Below, piece after piece: positions 45,780 through 57,352 of a stretch of DNA of 64,000 nucleotides. The DNA is taken from positions 223,891,992-223,955,991 of the forward strand of contig CM023449.1 in the NCBI GenBank assembly GCA_013339765.2. Direction: 5' to 3'. This stretch comes from Haemaphysalis longicornis (Eukaryota > Arthropoda > Arachnida > Ixodida > Ixodidae). A program made the position numbers and the translations under genes. Under the pieces are notes generated by a model. That model made no database searches, was not told where the DNA came from, and saw nothing but the letters and a program-made list of their open reading frames with translations. Positions within the stretch are counted from its first letter, which is position 1, and each line of letters begins with the position of its first letter.

Positions 45780-46184
45780 TGTCCGAACGTAACGTCTAGA
45801 AAGTCTCGCTTAAACCGCGCGTCGGCACCTTGGGGCTGAGCTCGCCTGATGCGTTTTGCAGACGCCTCACGAGCTCTCACTGCATCGGGGTCTGCCTGCC
45901 GATACGCGCGCTTTCTCGCCGCTTCCCGTTCTCTGACGTTTTGGAGATCCTCTTCGCGCCGCAGCCGTGCCGCTTCGCGTACGGCAGGGTCCTCGCGCCG
46001 TTGCCGTGACGCTTGGGGCTCTCGTCTCTCGTTCTCGAACGCTGGGATCTTGGCGGCGTCGTCGCGCAGCCAGACGACACGCTTCGGCCTCCCGCTCTCG
46101 TACGGCAGGATCTTGGCGGCGGCGTCGCGCAGCTTCACGGAGCGCTTCTGCCTCGCGGGCTCGCACATCTGCAGCCTTATCCAT
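45780..46184 (-). pseudogene. STPR-like Arg/Glu repeat protein fragment
   Basis: Repeats of the type REAEALREAARRRRQDPAVR occur several times, then AARKRAYRQADPDAVRARE and FKRDFLDVTFGH. This is the STPR-type (score-and-three peptide repeat) DNA-binding pattern that is found at the N-terminus of many tick mobile-element proteins. It needs two frames to be read through and is cut off after FGH, so it is a broken remnant. Confidence 0.6.
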
Positions 46185-46237
46185 CGGGCGACTCGAGCGC
46201 GCGCCAACAGCGAACGGATTTTATTACAACGCTCCCC

Positions 46238-46351
46238 GCCATCTAGTAAACAATCCAAGAACTAAACTAGAGGTAGCCACGCCATCTAGTAAACAATCCA
46301 AGCGCATCTTTTCATCATATACAAGTACCGCCATCTAGTAAACAATCCAAG
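46238..46351. repeat. Three copies of a 22-base unit
   Basis: CGCCATCTAGTAAACAATCC followed by AAG occurs at 46238, 46280 and 46329. Two of the copies are followed by aactaaactag. Part of the element at 45668-46421. Confidence 0.9.
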
Positions 46352-47220
46352 AACTAAACTAGATGTGGCTACATACATACGTCGAGGATGGACATACCCA
46401 CGCCCTAAGGAGCTTCGCCCCTAGAAGGCGAGCAACGAGGAGATAGCAAAAACTTCCGCGGGTACTTGCGGCGCGTGTTTCAGTGCGGGCACGCCGAGGG
46501 GCAAAGCCGTGAGCTCGCATCGCGCCAAGGGAACGCCGCCTTCAAGGAGTGCGCGCCTAACGTATGAACGGTAGAAAATCCCGCTCGTTCCTCCGCGCGC
46601 TCGGCCTTTGCCGAAAACAACAGCCGGTGTCATTTCACACGGTCGCAGCAGTCGCTTTCAGGAAGCAGGCGCATTTAAAGTGCGGTACAAAAAGGGAAAA
46701 ACTCAGGGCAATGATGAGAGCTCGAATCGCAGCTCTCAGCGCGAGAAGTGGCTTGTAGACGCCTGACATTCTCAATTTCATTGTTTTTCCTGAAGCAGGT
46801 TTCGCCCTTTACAATTACGTTTTTTTTGTGTGAGACATTTCCAATCACGCGAAATGTCACCTTTCAAGTTTTTGCTTGTCTAAAGTACTGCTGGGCAAAA
46901 ATATAACTGGAGTAGTTACTTATTCGCGTACTTTTTCGCAACTACAAGCCTGGTAAAGCTTCAGTGTGGATTTGTCTTCGCAGTTGCCGGCGATGCGGTT
47001 GTGTCTTCCTGTGTTTTTCTGTTGCTTGCCTGACCAAGCCAGAGATGTTCTTGGGGAGCCACTACTCGTCCCGTGACCGGCCCGATGAAGCTCCAGCACG
47101 GTGTCGTACAGCCCAGGCCTGGAGTCGAGCGTCTGCCGAGCACTTCACTTCGAAAGCATCCCTCCAGACAACGGTTGAAGACCCTTATCCATCGGGATCT
47201 CGGACCCCCGGCGGAGAAGC

Positions 47221-47856
47221 TGTTACGAATCGGCCAGCGCCGCCGTACTTTCCCGCATCACTCCTCGGCTGTGCGGCGAAGCCACTGCGTGCGCCTTTGA
47301 AAACAGGCGCCACCATATCGGTGACAAGTTTCGACAAGCCCGGTCCAGACGCTTCGCTTTCGGCGCATTGCGAAACTTCGGCGGCTGCCGGCGAGGCTCG
47401 TCTCAACGCTCTTCAAGGACACAGAGGCCCCGTCGATCGCAACGGAGTCCCCCTCTCTCCCCTCTCTCGGACTCAACGTGCGCCGAGGCTGCCGACGACT
47501 AACGAACTCTGGAAAGAGCGTTTCTGTGACGTTCGTGGCGTGTTGCCGCTTTTGGCGTTTGACCGTTACCGCTTTTGGGTATAAATAGAGCTGCCCAAGC
47601 GCTGTAATTCATTCCTGTTAGAGCAGCGAATCCATGCTGTCGCTCTGCTCGAGTCCTGTATTGTAACCTCGCCCGTCGGGGCATTGTTCTTTGGCTTCGG
47701 CTCACCTCTCGCTATGAAGTAAACAGTTACGTTAGCCTACGGCTTCTGGACTTCTTCACGGCTGCAACAGCGGCTGGCCGCTCGCATCATACACGCTACC
47801 ACTCGTATGTCGGAGGCCACGGAGCTCGGATCGGGTGCCCCCACTCGGTCGCAACA
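47221..47856 (+). repeat. 3' LTR
   Basis: Near-identical to the 5' LTR over most of its length (TATA ggtataaatagagctg at about 47578). It differs by an inserted block (taacgaactctgg) and a longer, diverged 3' end before CGGTCGCAACA. Confidence 0.92.
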
Positions 47857-49316
47857 AGCCCAATGAAAAAAGTAAGTCTAGCCGCAGCGGTTTTCAATCG
47901 TCGCCGAACAGGAAAGACAGAGACCTTCTACTCCTGTGGGGCTTAACACAGGTTCGAGCCAGGAGGGGACAGGGTCAGTGCTTCAATGTGTTTATTCTCT
48001 AGCGTGGTGGCCAAGCAGAACTTTGCTAAGAGAGATAGAGAGAAATGCGCCCGGAGAAGATATTTATTCAGTAACATAAAGGGGGAGTTCTGGAAAGGGG
48101 GAAGACAGATAGGAAGCTCAGCGGCGGAACCGAAGTCCAAGGCCCAAGATGAATCAGCTCTCTCTTTCCCTCTCAATCATCTCACATCCCCAACTTTCGG
48201 GGACACGCGCCTCCGAAGGCGCCTAGCGCCCTCCTCGGCGGCAGCCGTCGACGGCGAGCGTAACTGAATGGGAGGGAGCAAAAAAAAAAAATCGTAGCTC
48301 TCGACCGGAAGCAGGTTTTTCGAAAGGCCTTCTTGAAATACCTAAAATTACTTAAAGCGCACTCGCGGCGAAAATTAGAGCAGTGTAGAACATTAATTGC
48401 CGGTTCCTCGCGTACCTAAAGTTTTCAACCGGGGCCCTTGATTTCTGATTTGTTTCGCAATACTAGCGGTTATACTAGTGCTGCACAGATGCACATGTTA
48501 GCAATCGCCCCCTCTCGCGTCCCCTCGACATCCTTCCTCTCCTCAGCGAAAACGAAGGTTGGGTCCGCTTTTGTTGCCGCCGAGACGAACACAGGGCAGT
48601 GGCTGCCGTGGGGCGCAGCGCGTACAATGCCTGTGCGGGGACGTACAAGGAGTGCTCCTTTGCTGCAACTAGATGGGGGGATCGCTTCCACTGAGAAGGC
48701 GACCTGCCTTTCCCCCCATCTTAAGCCGCGGAAACACCGGAAACACAGGCGTCAAAGGGTGCCATACAGATGAAGTACAGAAGCGACGAAATGATTGCCA
48801 ATAGTGTCGAAATAAAGGCGGAGTAATAACAAACAGGTCATACCACGTCATTCCAAAATCAAAGATGGAATTCTGTAATATGGGGCAGACACAGGAATAA
48901 CTTGAACGAAAAAGGACTCGCTATAAAAGTGTCACCTGCGCAATGAACGTTATTAATTGATTGAATTTTTTATTGGAGCAAGGAAGGCGTGTGCCGCACG
49001 GTGGGGAGGGATTGCAAGGAAAGGGATTGGAGAATATTAAAAAAAATATCTAAGCAAGCTTAAGAGAAACATAAAACGCATGAGAAAATAGAAATTGCCA
49101 CCAAAAATTTTATTAAATAAACTTGCTGTGCAGATAAACTTTGTTCTTTACAGAAACAGGCGAGAGCAGGGTGAAAATAAAGAACATTACTGCAAATTTT
49201 ATTAACACAAAAGGATAGGAGAAGCGACTTCGATAAAACGGCGTTCGATGAACTGGCAGGGCTCTTTAGGGGTTCTAAGTTAATTTGTACCTTGGCCAGG
49301 AAGTGTTTCAGGGGTC

Positions 49317-49430
49317 TAGGACATTTCGGTGTAGGACGTTTCGGTGCAGGACAATTCGGTGCACGGACATTTCGGTGCACGGACATTTCGGTGCAGGGAC
49401 ATATCGGTGCACAGACATTTCGGTTCGCAA
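49317..49430. repeat. 16-bp tandem repeat, about seven units
   Basis: Imperfect units of the form ggacatttcggtgca(c/g). All share ttcggtg and vary at one or two positions. Confidence 0.9.
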
Positions 49431-50055
49431 ACTTCCGCGAGGTTCCGCGAAGCCCCCGCAATAGATTATCGTGATCAACTCTGCTCCTTCGCGAAAGCGC
49501 TCGCAAAAATAAGTGTGCCCGGCTGCGACTGCGACTTTGCACTGTAGGGTAGTGCTTGCCGTACTTTGGTTTTACGTTTTACGTTAACAACCTCGGCCGA
49601 TATTGATCCATTATTGCCCAAAGTATGCCCTACGTAACTCTTCTTCTGCACGAGACTGACCTTATATTTCCTACAGGCAAGCCGATCGCACACGCATATG
49701 CAGTTTGCAGCTCCGGGGTAGCGGCGTCGCCGAAAAGTACGGCCGAAGCGTCGAACGCCAAAATACGGATCGCATTAGCACTAGTGTTGAGTTGTACGGG
49801 CTTCATTGACCTTACTGTTTTTATTACACTCCATAAACTAACAAAATAGAGCCGCATTCATTGCGGCACGAATGTTGTCGGGCGCAGTTTTCGCTTTTCG
49901 GTCGATTCCCGACGACGCGTCGGGCGACCAGTCGGGCGACCGGTTTTGTTGGCGTCTTCGCTGCGTTTAACTGCCGGTTAATTGCCGTTAACGCTTGCTT
50001 CCAACACATATCTACAGTTTCAGCACCTCGCACGAACACTGCTGAAATATTTTAC

Positions 50056-50103
50056 AGCGCAAGGATCATAGCCCGCAGGCTCCTATTTGGAGTGCATCTT
50101 CAG
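50056..50103 (+). CDS. Possible 48-base plus-strand exon
   Basis: Acceptor gaaatattttacag and donor GAG|GTAAGA bound 16 codons, RKDHSPQAPIWSASSE. The splice sites are good, but no partner exon or family was found, and the nearby gene evidence is on the other strand. Treat as speculative. Confidence 0.2.
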
Positions 50104-50764
50104 AGGTAAGAAGACGCATTCATGGGACCGAAGAATCCCACTCGTGCGCGGCCCGCGAGCGCCCATCCGTGCTTTTGTATGTTTAGGAAGAGTGGAGACC
50201 CGAAGTGCACAAAAGTGCACGGCCTTTTGTGCAAGTCCCGGCCCTCCTATTTGCTTCTTTTGATAATTCGGCATGCTTCACCGGAAAGAAGGGGACGGCG
50301 CGTTGGTAAGAGCAGCTTCGGGCCTCCAGAGTAGGGGGAGAAGGAAGAAGCAAAAAACAAGAAAAAGTCTCCACCTCGGTACGCCACGTGGTGTCAGATT
50401 TTCGAAGCTTTCGGGATGTCCCCGAAAGTTGGCCTCGCGCTAGCTTGAATAGAGAAGCTGGTCACTGCTGCCTCCGTTGAGCTGCGCAGAAGTGGAATAT
50501 AATTTTTGAGCTATCCCCTGCACATATTCTTGGATATGACCAGGTTGCGTGGAAGAAAGTGGATGTTTAGCACCATCTACACCCATCTAGATTTGTGGAT
50601 ATATACGTTGGTTTGTTTATCGCGCAGAGTATGCGATTCCCCGGTGTTGAGATCCACGTGTGGCACAAGTAAGGATGGCGTTCCAAGGCTAAGAATGAGT
50701 ACACGTCGTCCATGTTTTTTTAGGAATTCGTGGTAGTCGTAATCGCAAGCGCACGGCACTTGAG

Positions 50765-51672
50765 TTAGCTGCTGCTTGGTCGGCTGCTTTGTTTCCTTCT
50801 AGACACTCGTGAACGGGTGTCCATCTGATCTTGTGAGCTTTTTTCTTTGTGTACTGGAGATTCCTTGAGGCATTTAGGTATTCTGCTAGCAGCCAACAGT
50901 CTAATGACCTTTTCAGAGTCTGTAATGATGTTCAAGCTTCTATTAGGTAGTTCCGCTAGGCGGGTCGCCAAGAAAATGGCTTTAATTCCCGCTTTCATTT
51001 CGGCCGTGCAGTCACAAAGCTTGCCACGGTAGCCCACTGCAATTGTTGCCTTCGTACTTTCGTGCATCCTGGCGTCGGTGTATGCTGTCCTCTCATTGTT
51101 TAGAAACTTCCCTTGGAGCAATTGATCCGGATTGTCGCCGGTCTCTTTGTGAGCATCCTTATGGGCAGTTACTCAATCGGTGGCATGTCCGGTAGTTTCT
51201 GCTCCGGAGGCGTGCCTATCCTTGCCTATCTTCCATACGGTAGCCCCTACGGATCTTGTTTTTCCCAGGCGTTCTCTTTGTGATACGACATAGGCTCAAT
51301 CGATTTCTTCAAAGACCCAATTTGAGGATCTTCCCGGTGACCAAGAAAATGGAGGGGCTCAGGGCGGCCTTATATGCTGTCCTGATTATGGTGTTTATTC
51401 GTTTATTGAGGGTGGCCAAGTTTGTATACAGCACAGCAGGCTGTACGACACCCGGCTACATCAGTGCCTGCTTGAGTCTTATAGTTTCTTCTTCAATCTT
51501 TCCTGCTCTTCTGGTCAGGCGTTCTGCAATGTGGCCTAATTGGTTAGACATTTTCTGTATTTTGGCAACTGCGGGATTGCCTCTGCCACATCTCAGTAGG
51601 GTCATGCCGAGGATCCTCACGTGGCTGTTTTCTGTTATGACATCCTGGCCAATTTTCACGGAGATTTTTTAG
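50765..51672 (-). mobile_element. LINE fragment: end of reverse transcriptase and RNase H
   Basis: Minus-strand frames read SHVRILGMTLLRCGRGNPAV and IQKMSNQLGHIAERL (RT C-terminal region), then an RNase H domain: AYTDARMHESTKATIAVGYR, AEMKAGIKAIFLATRLAEL and NIITDSEKVIRLL, with the D...E...D catalytic pattern visible. Stops separate the pieces. This fits an I/R1/Jockey-type LINE with RNase H. Confidence 0.75.
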
Positions 51673-52016
51673 CTTGGCCGCATGGCGCCGTCCATCGACA
51701 TGGTCGCGAGAAATTCAAATAGTAATTTGAAAACTTATGCAGTTAGACGCTATATGCTGGGTTTTATTTCTTATTAAGACGCAGTTTATTTTGTTTCTGC
51801 TCATAATATAGGCGATCCTTGCCTTTTGAGAGCCTGGCGTTAATATTTTGCCCCATGTTTTAGTGCGCGCAAGCCCACGCAATATAAAATGCAAACTATA
51901 GGCTAATGCTTTGCTCTTTTAATGTGTCGGAGGCTGAATAGATGCGAAGAGCTCATAGCTTGACAAAGACACGCATTATAAACAAAAACAAAAAAAAAAA
52001 CTGCGTGTGCACGTAC

Positions 52017-52106
52017 CTTTGGGGTGTTTTTAGGCTTGATTTCTTCGGGATCTTGCTTAAAGCTGACGCCAGGCTTGGATTCTTTGGCAGGCGAACGACC
52101 TCTTGC
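52017..52106 (-). CDS. Exon of an unidentified Ser/Pro/Lys-rich protein
   Basis: 90 bases, acceptor cttgatgcag, donor GTACGT. Read in the phase set by the upstream exon at 56328-56417, it encodes QEVVRLPKNPSLASALSKIP then KKSSLKTPQ. It starts with one base and ends with two bases of split codons, the same 1/2 pattern as the two upstream exons. Family not recognised; the composition suggests a disordered nuclear protein. The next exon downstream was not found. Confidence 0.55.
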
Positions 52107-52873
52107 CTGCATCAAGAAGATAGCAAAAGCAATAAGACTCTCGGGGTACCTCCGGTCACACACTTGGCTTTCTAACTGCTTTGCACGCTCCATGTACTAC
52201 AAGAGGTCAAAACTCCATTTTCTGAGATAGGCATAACCTCGTACGTGAAAACGAGGTGTCTACAGCAGGAAAATAACCTCGGTGGAATCGGAACTTCCAA
52301 GCAACCATGATTCCATGGCATCCTGTGGAAGCAACCAGTGCATACTATGAAGCTTCTTAGCACCATTACAGGCTCTTTTAAACTGACGCGCTGTACGTCT
52401 TTCGCGAGGAACTAGGATTATATCTCTAAAACGTAGTTGAGTAAGCCACCAGCCACAAAGTCACAAAGAGCCGCTGTCAAACTGCCAGGAAGCACGTGCC
52501 CTCACCTGGGCCACCAACATCACTGTCGCGAAGTTATAATCTCCCAGTATAAGATGTGGAGTACAAAACTGCGGCGTTGGGAACGGGCCCTGAGGATCGG
52601 CTGACCTAGGACTTGCTGCTAATCACCTACAGTAAATCGCAGTATTGTGATGGAATCGGTGCAAAGTATTCGCTTTTTCGAGCTCACGGTTGCAATGAAG
52701 AGAATGCAGCCAGTCCGAAACGCAGACTGGTCCTTGCTGCGCGAAATACCAATTCCCCTTCCAGTTATCATCCGAAGCTTACGGCTTTGGTAGCCGGAAA
52801 AAAAAAAAAAAAAAAAAGAACCGACGCTTACGATGCCCGCTGAAGCCCGTCAACAATGGAGGCGATTTTGACG

Positions 52874-53190
52874 CCCCCCCCCCCCCCCCGTTAGACTCGA
52901 CGAGGGAGAGTTGAGTCGAGAAAAACAGGTTGGACTAGACCCGTCCATGTATAAGAGGACGAGGTGGGTCGAAAAGGCGTCGGGAAGAGTCCGTTCGACC
53001 CGCAGGCTGGGGGTGAGCTGACTCGCTCGTTGGGCTGAGTCGGCGGGCCTTGAGGAGCTGAAGAGCTTCTTTTCCGGGAACCCCTCCAGTCCCTCACCTT
53101 GGTTCTTTGGTAGGGGTTCATGTAAACGCGAGAGGGGTCGCGGTAAGCTGAACCTGCCAGTCAACACAACCCTCCCTCGTCGAGTCGATG
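52874..53190. repeat. Short element with ACTCGACGAGGGAG inverted ends
   Basis: Left ACTCGACGAGGGAGAGTTG (from about 52893) and right inverted ACTCGACGAGGGAGGGTTG (about 53168-53186). A 16-base C run adjoins the left end. No TSD could be fixed. Class unknown. Confidence 0.5.
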
Positions 53191-54437
53191 TATCCGGGGC
53201 TTGTAATCACGGTGACTGCATTTCGCTTCGTGGTTCGCGTTTCACTGGAGCTGTCAGTCATTCGGTGGTAATAGCGGACATCGAGGCCCCCTATTCGGTC
53301 GTATAGGATAGGTAGGCGTGCACAAGGCGTTCAAATGTGCCCTGCCATGCCGACGGGCTCGAATCAGCACGCATTTTAAAGTCGCAGAAACCTATGGCAA
53401 AGGAACAAATTTGAATCGGCGGCCAAATCCTATCGGGCGCTGGAAAACTTCAGGCGGAGGGGAGGGGTGAGGAGGTATTTCTTACGCGGTTTCAAGTGTT
53501 TGGCTGCGTGGGCAGTAACACGGATAACGACGCGAAGAGAAAATTTTGCAACACCGCGTGAAAAATATACCCCCCCCCCCCCCCCCTTTTTCTGGAAGTT
53601 TTCCGGCACCCCATAGGATCCCTCGGCTAAGACCAACGCGCAATTTATGCATCGTTTGCAATTTCAGGATTTGGTGACTCCTTTCAGGAACCGGGTAGGA
53701 CGGTTTTACGAAATCAGTGTTTCGCCGACAGCAGCGATTTTTCCACAAAGGATAACTTATCTTTGCAAGAATCTGTGGGAATTTCGTGCAATTATTCGTC
53801 AAAAGTAGTGCTCACTAGTGCTCGAGCCCATCAAATTTATGCCGTCAACAGTATGCTGAACACAAGGCAAGAAGGCAAGGCTTCCCTTTCACCCGTGAAT
53901 TACGCAAGAGAACTCCAAAAATTAATCGCGAAGGCAATGTGATGCCCCGAAATGCTGGTCAGGAAAATGTTAATAAAGGCTTGCTGGTTGCCCAAAATTA
54001 AGACTTATTTGCATTTACAGGTTGCGCTTTAGACAATCAAGCAAGCGGAAAAAACGGCATATACAGGAGCCGTCATAAGTAATTGGAACAAGGATTGGTG
54101 AATATCGCAAAATATTTGTCTTACTGGCTTTATGACAGCCATTACCGGTTTGCAGAAAGATTTTTAACACGAAAGTGTTTTATTCTGGGATACACAGACA
54201 TTTGAGTGACGCCATATCCGTCACGGAAGTGACGCCAGTACAACGAAGCATGATGATTATCATGATGATTGCTATTGGTTTCCCCTTTAAAGCGGGGTGA
54301 TGACATGTCATCTTACCGAAAAGGACTAATATAACCATGTTTTACACTCTTGGTTTAATACTAGCGCTGCTTAGGGCAGGCACTAAAGCTTATTAGACAC
54401 GAAATACTTTTTCCCCCAGTTACAGGTGGTAACTGTC

Positions 54438-54791
54438 CTAGGCAATATTCCCCTCTCTGCTTTTCGTCCACCAGCATTCTAATCTTCTTTTCGTCCCCTC
54501 GACAGCCTTGAAGTTAACTTCCTCTCTGATACCCTTAAATCCTAGGGCTTCTGGAAGCCCAATATTCCCTTCATGTAGATTTGGATGGATACCCTCACAT
54601 TCTAACAGTATGTGCCGCATAGTTTCTGTTTCTTTTCCGCAGACCACACATACCCCATCATTTTGTGAATACTTCCCCACAAAACTCTTAGTTCGCAGGC
54701 AACCTGCTCTAGCCTCAAAAAGCAAAGCACTGCCCTGTGAATTATCGTAGAAATTTTCCTTTCTGATGTTCATTTTCTCAGCCCTGTACAT
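54438..54791 (-). mobile_element. LINE 3' end with Cys/His motif
   Basis: Reads LLFEARAGCLRTKSFVGKYS then GVCVVCGKETETMRHILLEC, the C-terminal zinc motif (C-x2-C...H...C) of a non-LTR retrotransposon; different family from the 21.7-kb and 51-kb fragments. Truncated. Confidence 0.7.
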
Positions 54792-54804
54792 CTCTAACGA
54801 CGTA

Positions 54805-55014
54805 CAGCCGGTAAAACGCTTGTCTATAACAGCGATTTCAACTTCAACCAGCTACATCCGAAAACTGCCGAAACATACTCGTTCCAAACATGTCGGAGGC
54901 AAAAGCGAAGGGCTAAGACTTCAAATCGCAGTGTTTTATCAAATCCCGCTCCGGCGGGGCAGGATAGGGCTGAGAGTACGAACGCTGTGTTATAGACAAG
55001 CCTTTTACCGGCTG
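54805..55014. mobile_element. CAG...CTG MITE, relative of 25365-25579
   Basis: TA (54803-54804, 55015-55016) flanks inverted ends CAGCCGGTAAAACGCTTGTC and CAGCCGGTAAAAGGCTTGTC, both continuing TATAACA. 210 bases. Nested inside the Tc1-like element. Confidence 0.85.
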
Positions 55015-56327
55015 TACATCTCTCTAGCAAGGGGCCTGTAAAGGGTGCACCCCTGCACACAGGGTCTTCTTGCGGGAAGCAACCTTCAGAACCAAAGATT
55101 ACGTTATACTTAGGGTTGTTCGTTTTGGGGTTTTATATTTTAACATCAAAGTGTTTTGTCCCGGGATACACCAAGATTCCACTGACGTCGTATCCGTCAC
55201 GGAAATGACGCCAGTACACCTTTGCCTAAGCGACCCGCCAGCAGGACGTCGCTCTCCAAGCACACCCACAAGACAGCCGCCGACCCGAAAATCATGCTCA
55301 GCTGCAGATTTCGCAGCACATTTCACTTTCGCGTTTCACCGATTCCTATGACAGAGGAATCAAGCACATTTTTTTTATTAGGGAAGTCTCCTTTAAACGC
55401 ACGCCAATGCAGTCAGGCAGTTACTGGAAGAAGGAATTCCTGCAAATTTACGAGATCGTGTCCCAATTACTTTTGACGGCACCTGTAGCTTTAGCTTAGT
55501 TCAGTTGAAAAGAAATATCTCGTATATATAAACACAGACAAAAAAGCGAGAAAATTGCTTTGATAGTAGTGTTACACGTCGAGACCTGCCTCCCCCTTTG
55601 CCCTGCCGGAGTCCTCACTCTTTTTTCATGGATTTTTTAATGGCTCGCATTGCGTTAACCAAGGCCGCATAAAGGCAACCACTTAAAGGATAATGATACG
55701 TCGAATTAATAGTCGAACAAAATAGTTCGTAGTGAACTACGAATAACTGTTCGATGAAGTTCAGAGCACTCGTCTTGTGAGCCCTCATAAAACAAGTTTC
55801 TTGAACTCGACGCTTTTACGTTTTTTACAAGCACTTCGCGGAAACGCAGCGTAGCCTTTACAACGAGAACGTCTGAGTCGTGAGAGCTTGCCACGCAAGA
55901 TCTCAAGCGTACAAAAAAATTAGTTGTTTTGTTCGGCACGAGAGCAAAGCGAATCGCGTGATCCACTGTTACAATCAATGCTCCTGCAGAATGGGTGCTC
56001 GTCTCAACGATCCATGCACCACCATCGGAGACCTGTAGCTTTAAATGCGCCCGCAACACACAAGCTTTCAATCGCTCAGAGGCGAAGTGTGTGGCCAAGT
56101 AAGCAGTCTTCCTAGCTAAAACAGCGACATTAGAAATTCACGCTATACGGCTTCACATGTCCAAGCACCAGAACTCTCTGTAGCCCCACTTCAACGTAGA
56201 TCAGTACGGCCACACTGCCGCAAGTCGAATTTGCCACGGCGTTAAATGCACAATATCTGAAAAAGTTTTTTTGGTGTGTACGGTAGCAAGTTCAGCAACG
56301 AAGAAGTTTAGCAAAATAGCCACTCAC

Positions 56328-56417
56328 TTTTTCGGAGGTTGGAGGTCGGGCGTGGGGAGCGAGTTGCCCTGGTCGGGGGGCGTAGAGTCCGAGTTGGGCG
56401 ACAGGACTGGAGCTTCG
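56328..56417 (-). CDS. Exon of the same unidentified protein
   Basis: 90 bases, acceptor ctgacctag, donor GTGAGT. It encodes EAPVLSPNSDSTPPDQGNSL then PTPDLQPPK, with one leading and two trailing bases of split codons. The leading C joins the upstream exon's AG to make Ser; the trailing AA joins the next exon's G to make Lys. Rich in Pro/Ser/Asp and probably disordered. No family recognised. Confidence 0.55.
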
Positions 56418-57049
56418 CTAGGTCAGAGCGGGAGAAGTTGCTATGAAGTACGAAAACTACCACTGTCACGCCGTGTTGTGTGCATGCATGCGCAGGACGC
56501 TTAAGAAACATTCTTCGCTCCATTTTGTCTTTACACGGATACGCCCCGCACACGTCACGCATATATGCGTGTATATGTCCAGCGTGCCTACTGCACTTCG
56601 CTAGTTAACCGGAAGTGAATAGTTGCTGTCAGTGGTCGCGTTCAGCCGATTGGTGTGGTAATTCATAAAGCGAAAAGTATACGGGCACGCATATAAGATC
56701 GTTTATGTAGGAGCCGTGTATATATGTCTCAGCCACGGAGGACGCACATTTGCTGTCATCGGAGCTTCGTGATTGGAAGAACACTTTGCTGCCTTATTAT
56801 CTTTACGCATTTTCGCATATAATACAGCGGTAACAGGAACAAAGTAGAAGCCAAGCTTCTGACATTATTTCTACAACTGAGGCAAGTAACGCATACTTGA
56901 CGCGATGCTTACTTGTGGGACAAAAATTAGCTCAACGTCTTACATCTGCCCTGCATGACAACGAAAGTCATGATGCTGCTGCTGAAGCTCTCTCGTATCT
57001 GGTACGTTGAATACATTACTGCGATTACACGGTACACATGGCAAGCGAA

Positions 57050-57352
57050 CGAGGGAAAAGAGTGAACGCGATCTGAAACAACAGTCGCGGTGTGAAACAG
57101 TACGCCCCAAACGGAACAGAGAGGTAGTGCATAGGAACTCTCAGAGTTATCCCTTTTGCCTGGATCTATGAATTTGCGGCCGTCGCATAAGAAAAAATCG
57201 AGGGAAAAGAATGAATGCGATCTGAAACAACAGTTGCGATTGGAAACAGAGTACGCCCCAAACGGAACAGAAAGGTAGTGCATAGCAACTGTCAGAGTTA
57301 TCTCTTCTGCCTGGTTCTATGAATTTGCGGCCGTCGCATAAGAAAAAAAAAA
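57050..57352. repeat. Tandem duplication, unit about 150 bp
   Basis: Copies at about 57050-57197 and 57199-57352 share cgagggaaaag, gcgatctgaaacaacagt, cgccccaaacggaacaga, ggtagtgcata and tatgaatttgcggccgtcgc. Differences are scattered. Confidence 0.9.

Larger units (their letters stand above)
45668..46421. mobile_element. Defective element with STPR-like coding remnant, inserted in the LTR element
   Basis: The left boundary starts tcacagcatatccacggggt and continues gaatgatgatgagtgggcgaagctcc; the right boundary ends ggagcttcgcccctag. A CTAG end and TC start would suit a Helitron, but the coding remnant runs in the opposite direction, so the class is uncertain. It interrupts the gag region. 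Confidence 0.55.
43496..47856 (+). mobile_element. LTR retrotransposon (Gypsy-like), internally deleted
   Basis: Two LTRs (43496-44048 and 47221-47856) begin TGTTACGAATCGGCCAGCGC and end CGGTCGCAACA. A 4-base target duplication AGCC sits at 43492-43495 and 47857-47860. Gag starts shortly after the 5' LTR. No protease, reverse transcriptase or integrase motifs are visible, and a different element occupies about 45668-46421. Sequence just before the 3' LTR (cccccggcggagaagc) is a plausible polypurine-like tract. The assignment to Gypsy rests on the tick-type gag and LTR layout. Confidence 0.88.
47857..52016. other. Gene-poor stretch right of the LTR element
   Basis: Contains a 16-bp tandem repeat (49317-49430), a LINE fragment (50765-51672) and one possible plus-strand microexon (50056-50103). 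Nothing else recognisable. Confidence 0.4.
54064..55485. mobile_element. Tc1/mariner-like element with nested insertions
   Basis: TA duplications (54062-54063, 55486-55487) flank inverted ends CAGGAGCCGTCATAAGTAAT and CAGGTGCCGTCAAAAGTAAT, both followed by TGG(g/a)ACA. The interior contains a LINE fragment (54438-54791) and a MITE (54805-55014). A block of about 80 bases (aaagtgtttt.tyc.gggatac ... tatccgtcacgga) recurs in direct orientation at 54167 and 55137, which a simple Tc1 would not have. No intact transposase seen. Confidence 0.7.
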
